Origin: Pseudomonadota bacterium
GTDB lineage: Bacteria; Pseudomonadota; Alphaproteobacteria; Rhizobiales; Tepidamorphaceae
Assembly (NCBI GenBank): GCA_023458595.1
Contig: JAEWYT010000172.1
Coordinates: 1 to 8,719, forward strand
DNA: 8,719 nt
Direction: 5' to 3'
Shown: positions 8,465 through 8,719 of the stretch, piece by piece
Layout: each line of letters begins with the position of its first letter
How positions within the stretch are numbered: position 1 is the stretch's first letter
Program-made: the position numbers and the translations under genes
The notes under the pieces: generated by a model
Database searches by the model: none
What the model was told of the DNA's origin: nothing
What the model saw: only the letters and a program-made list of their open reading frames with translations

Positions 8465-8719
8465 AACTTGAGAGTTTGATCCTGGCTCAGAACGAACGCT
8501 GGCGGCAGGCTTAACACATGCAAGTCGAACGCCCCCTTCGGGGGGAGTGGCAGACGGGTGAGTAACGCGTGGGAACCTACCCAATGGTACGGAATAACGC
8601 AGGGAAACTTGTGCTAATACCGTATAAGCCCTACGGGGGAAAGATTTATCGCCATTGGACGGGCCCGCGTCGGATTAGCTAGTTGGTGGGGTAAAGGCTC
8701 ACCAAGGCGACGATCCGTA
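8465..8719 (+). rRNA. rrs: 16S ribosomal RNA, 5' portion (truncated by the window edge)
   Basis: The conserved 5' end AACTTGAGAGTTTGATC starts at 8465. The universal 27F site occupies 8471-8490. Further conserved blocks follow: AACGCTGGCGGCAGGC, AACACATGCAAGTCGAACG, GGGTGAGTAACGCGTGGGAA, CTAATACCGTAT, GGGGGAAAGATTTATCGCC, and AGCTAGTTGGTGGGGTAAAGG near the right edge. The short variable helix V1 (CCCCC TTCG GGGGG) and the overall pattern fit Hyphomicrobiales. The mature 5' end may be off by a base or two. About 255 of roughly 1,480 bases are present. Confidence 0.97.

Noticed and set aside
8311..8514. 67-codon frame from the rrn leader into 16S rRNA
   Set aside because: It overlaps the 16S rRNA 5' end, and rRNA leader conservation explains the sequence.

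Overview
The window is a GC-rich stretch of bacterial chromosome that fits an alphaproteobacterium of the order Hyphomicrobiales (Rhizobiales). The 16S rRNA 5' end, the DUF4167 gene (a family known essentially from alphaproteobacteria), the gene order prmC - DUF4167 - clpB - M23 peptidase, and the C-rich palindromic repeats all point this way. I cannot name the genus. The high GC content gives long open frames on both strands. Most are shadows of five real genes and one rRNA gene.

Layout from left to right. Positions 1-731 hold the 3' part of prmC, the release-factor glutamine methyltransferase, on the + strand. Positions 732-1153 have no convincing gene but carry a dense run of inverted repeats upstream of the DUF4167 gene (1154-1819), which is followed by a strong Rho-independent terminator. 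On the - strand lies a MOSC-domain protein gene (1873-2646), divergent from clpB. The region between them holds a candidate clpB promoter framed by a 7-bp inverted repeat, plus two leader hairpins. clpB (2824-5427) encodes a full-length disaggregase and ends at a strong terminator (5457-5482). The convergent gap 5428-5802 contains two exact copies of a 43-bp repeat in opposite orientation. The - strand gene 5803-7752 encodes a membrane-anchored M23 (LytM-type) cell-wall protein, probably related to the polar-growth protein RgsM. Its upstream region backs onto a strong rRNA promoter (8110-8138), an rrn leader with a boxA antitermination signal, and the first 255 or so bases of 16S rRNA, which runs off the right edge.

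The genes are housekeeping functions: translation termination (PrmC), protein disaggregation (ClpB), cell-wall remodelling (M23) and ribosome synthesis (rrn). They are mostly separate transcription units, shown by terminators and strand changes. I found no mobile element, CRISPR array, toxin-antitoxin pair or defence island, and no clear new multi-gene system. The most unusual signals are non-coding: the hairpin-rich region before the arginine-rich DUF4167 gene, and the mirrored repeat pair between clpB and the M23 gene.
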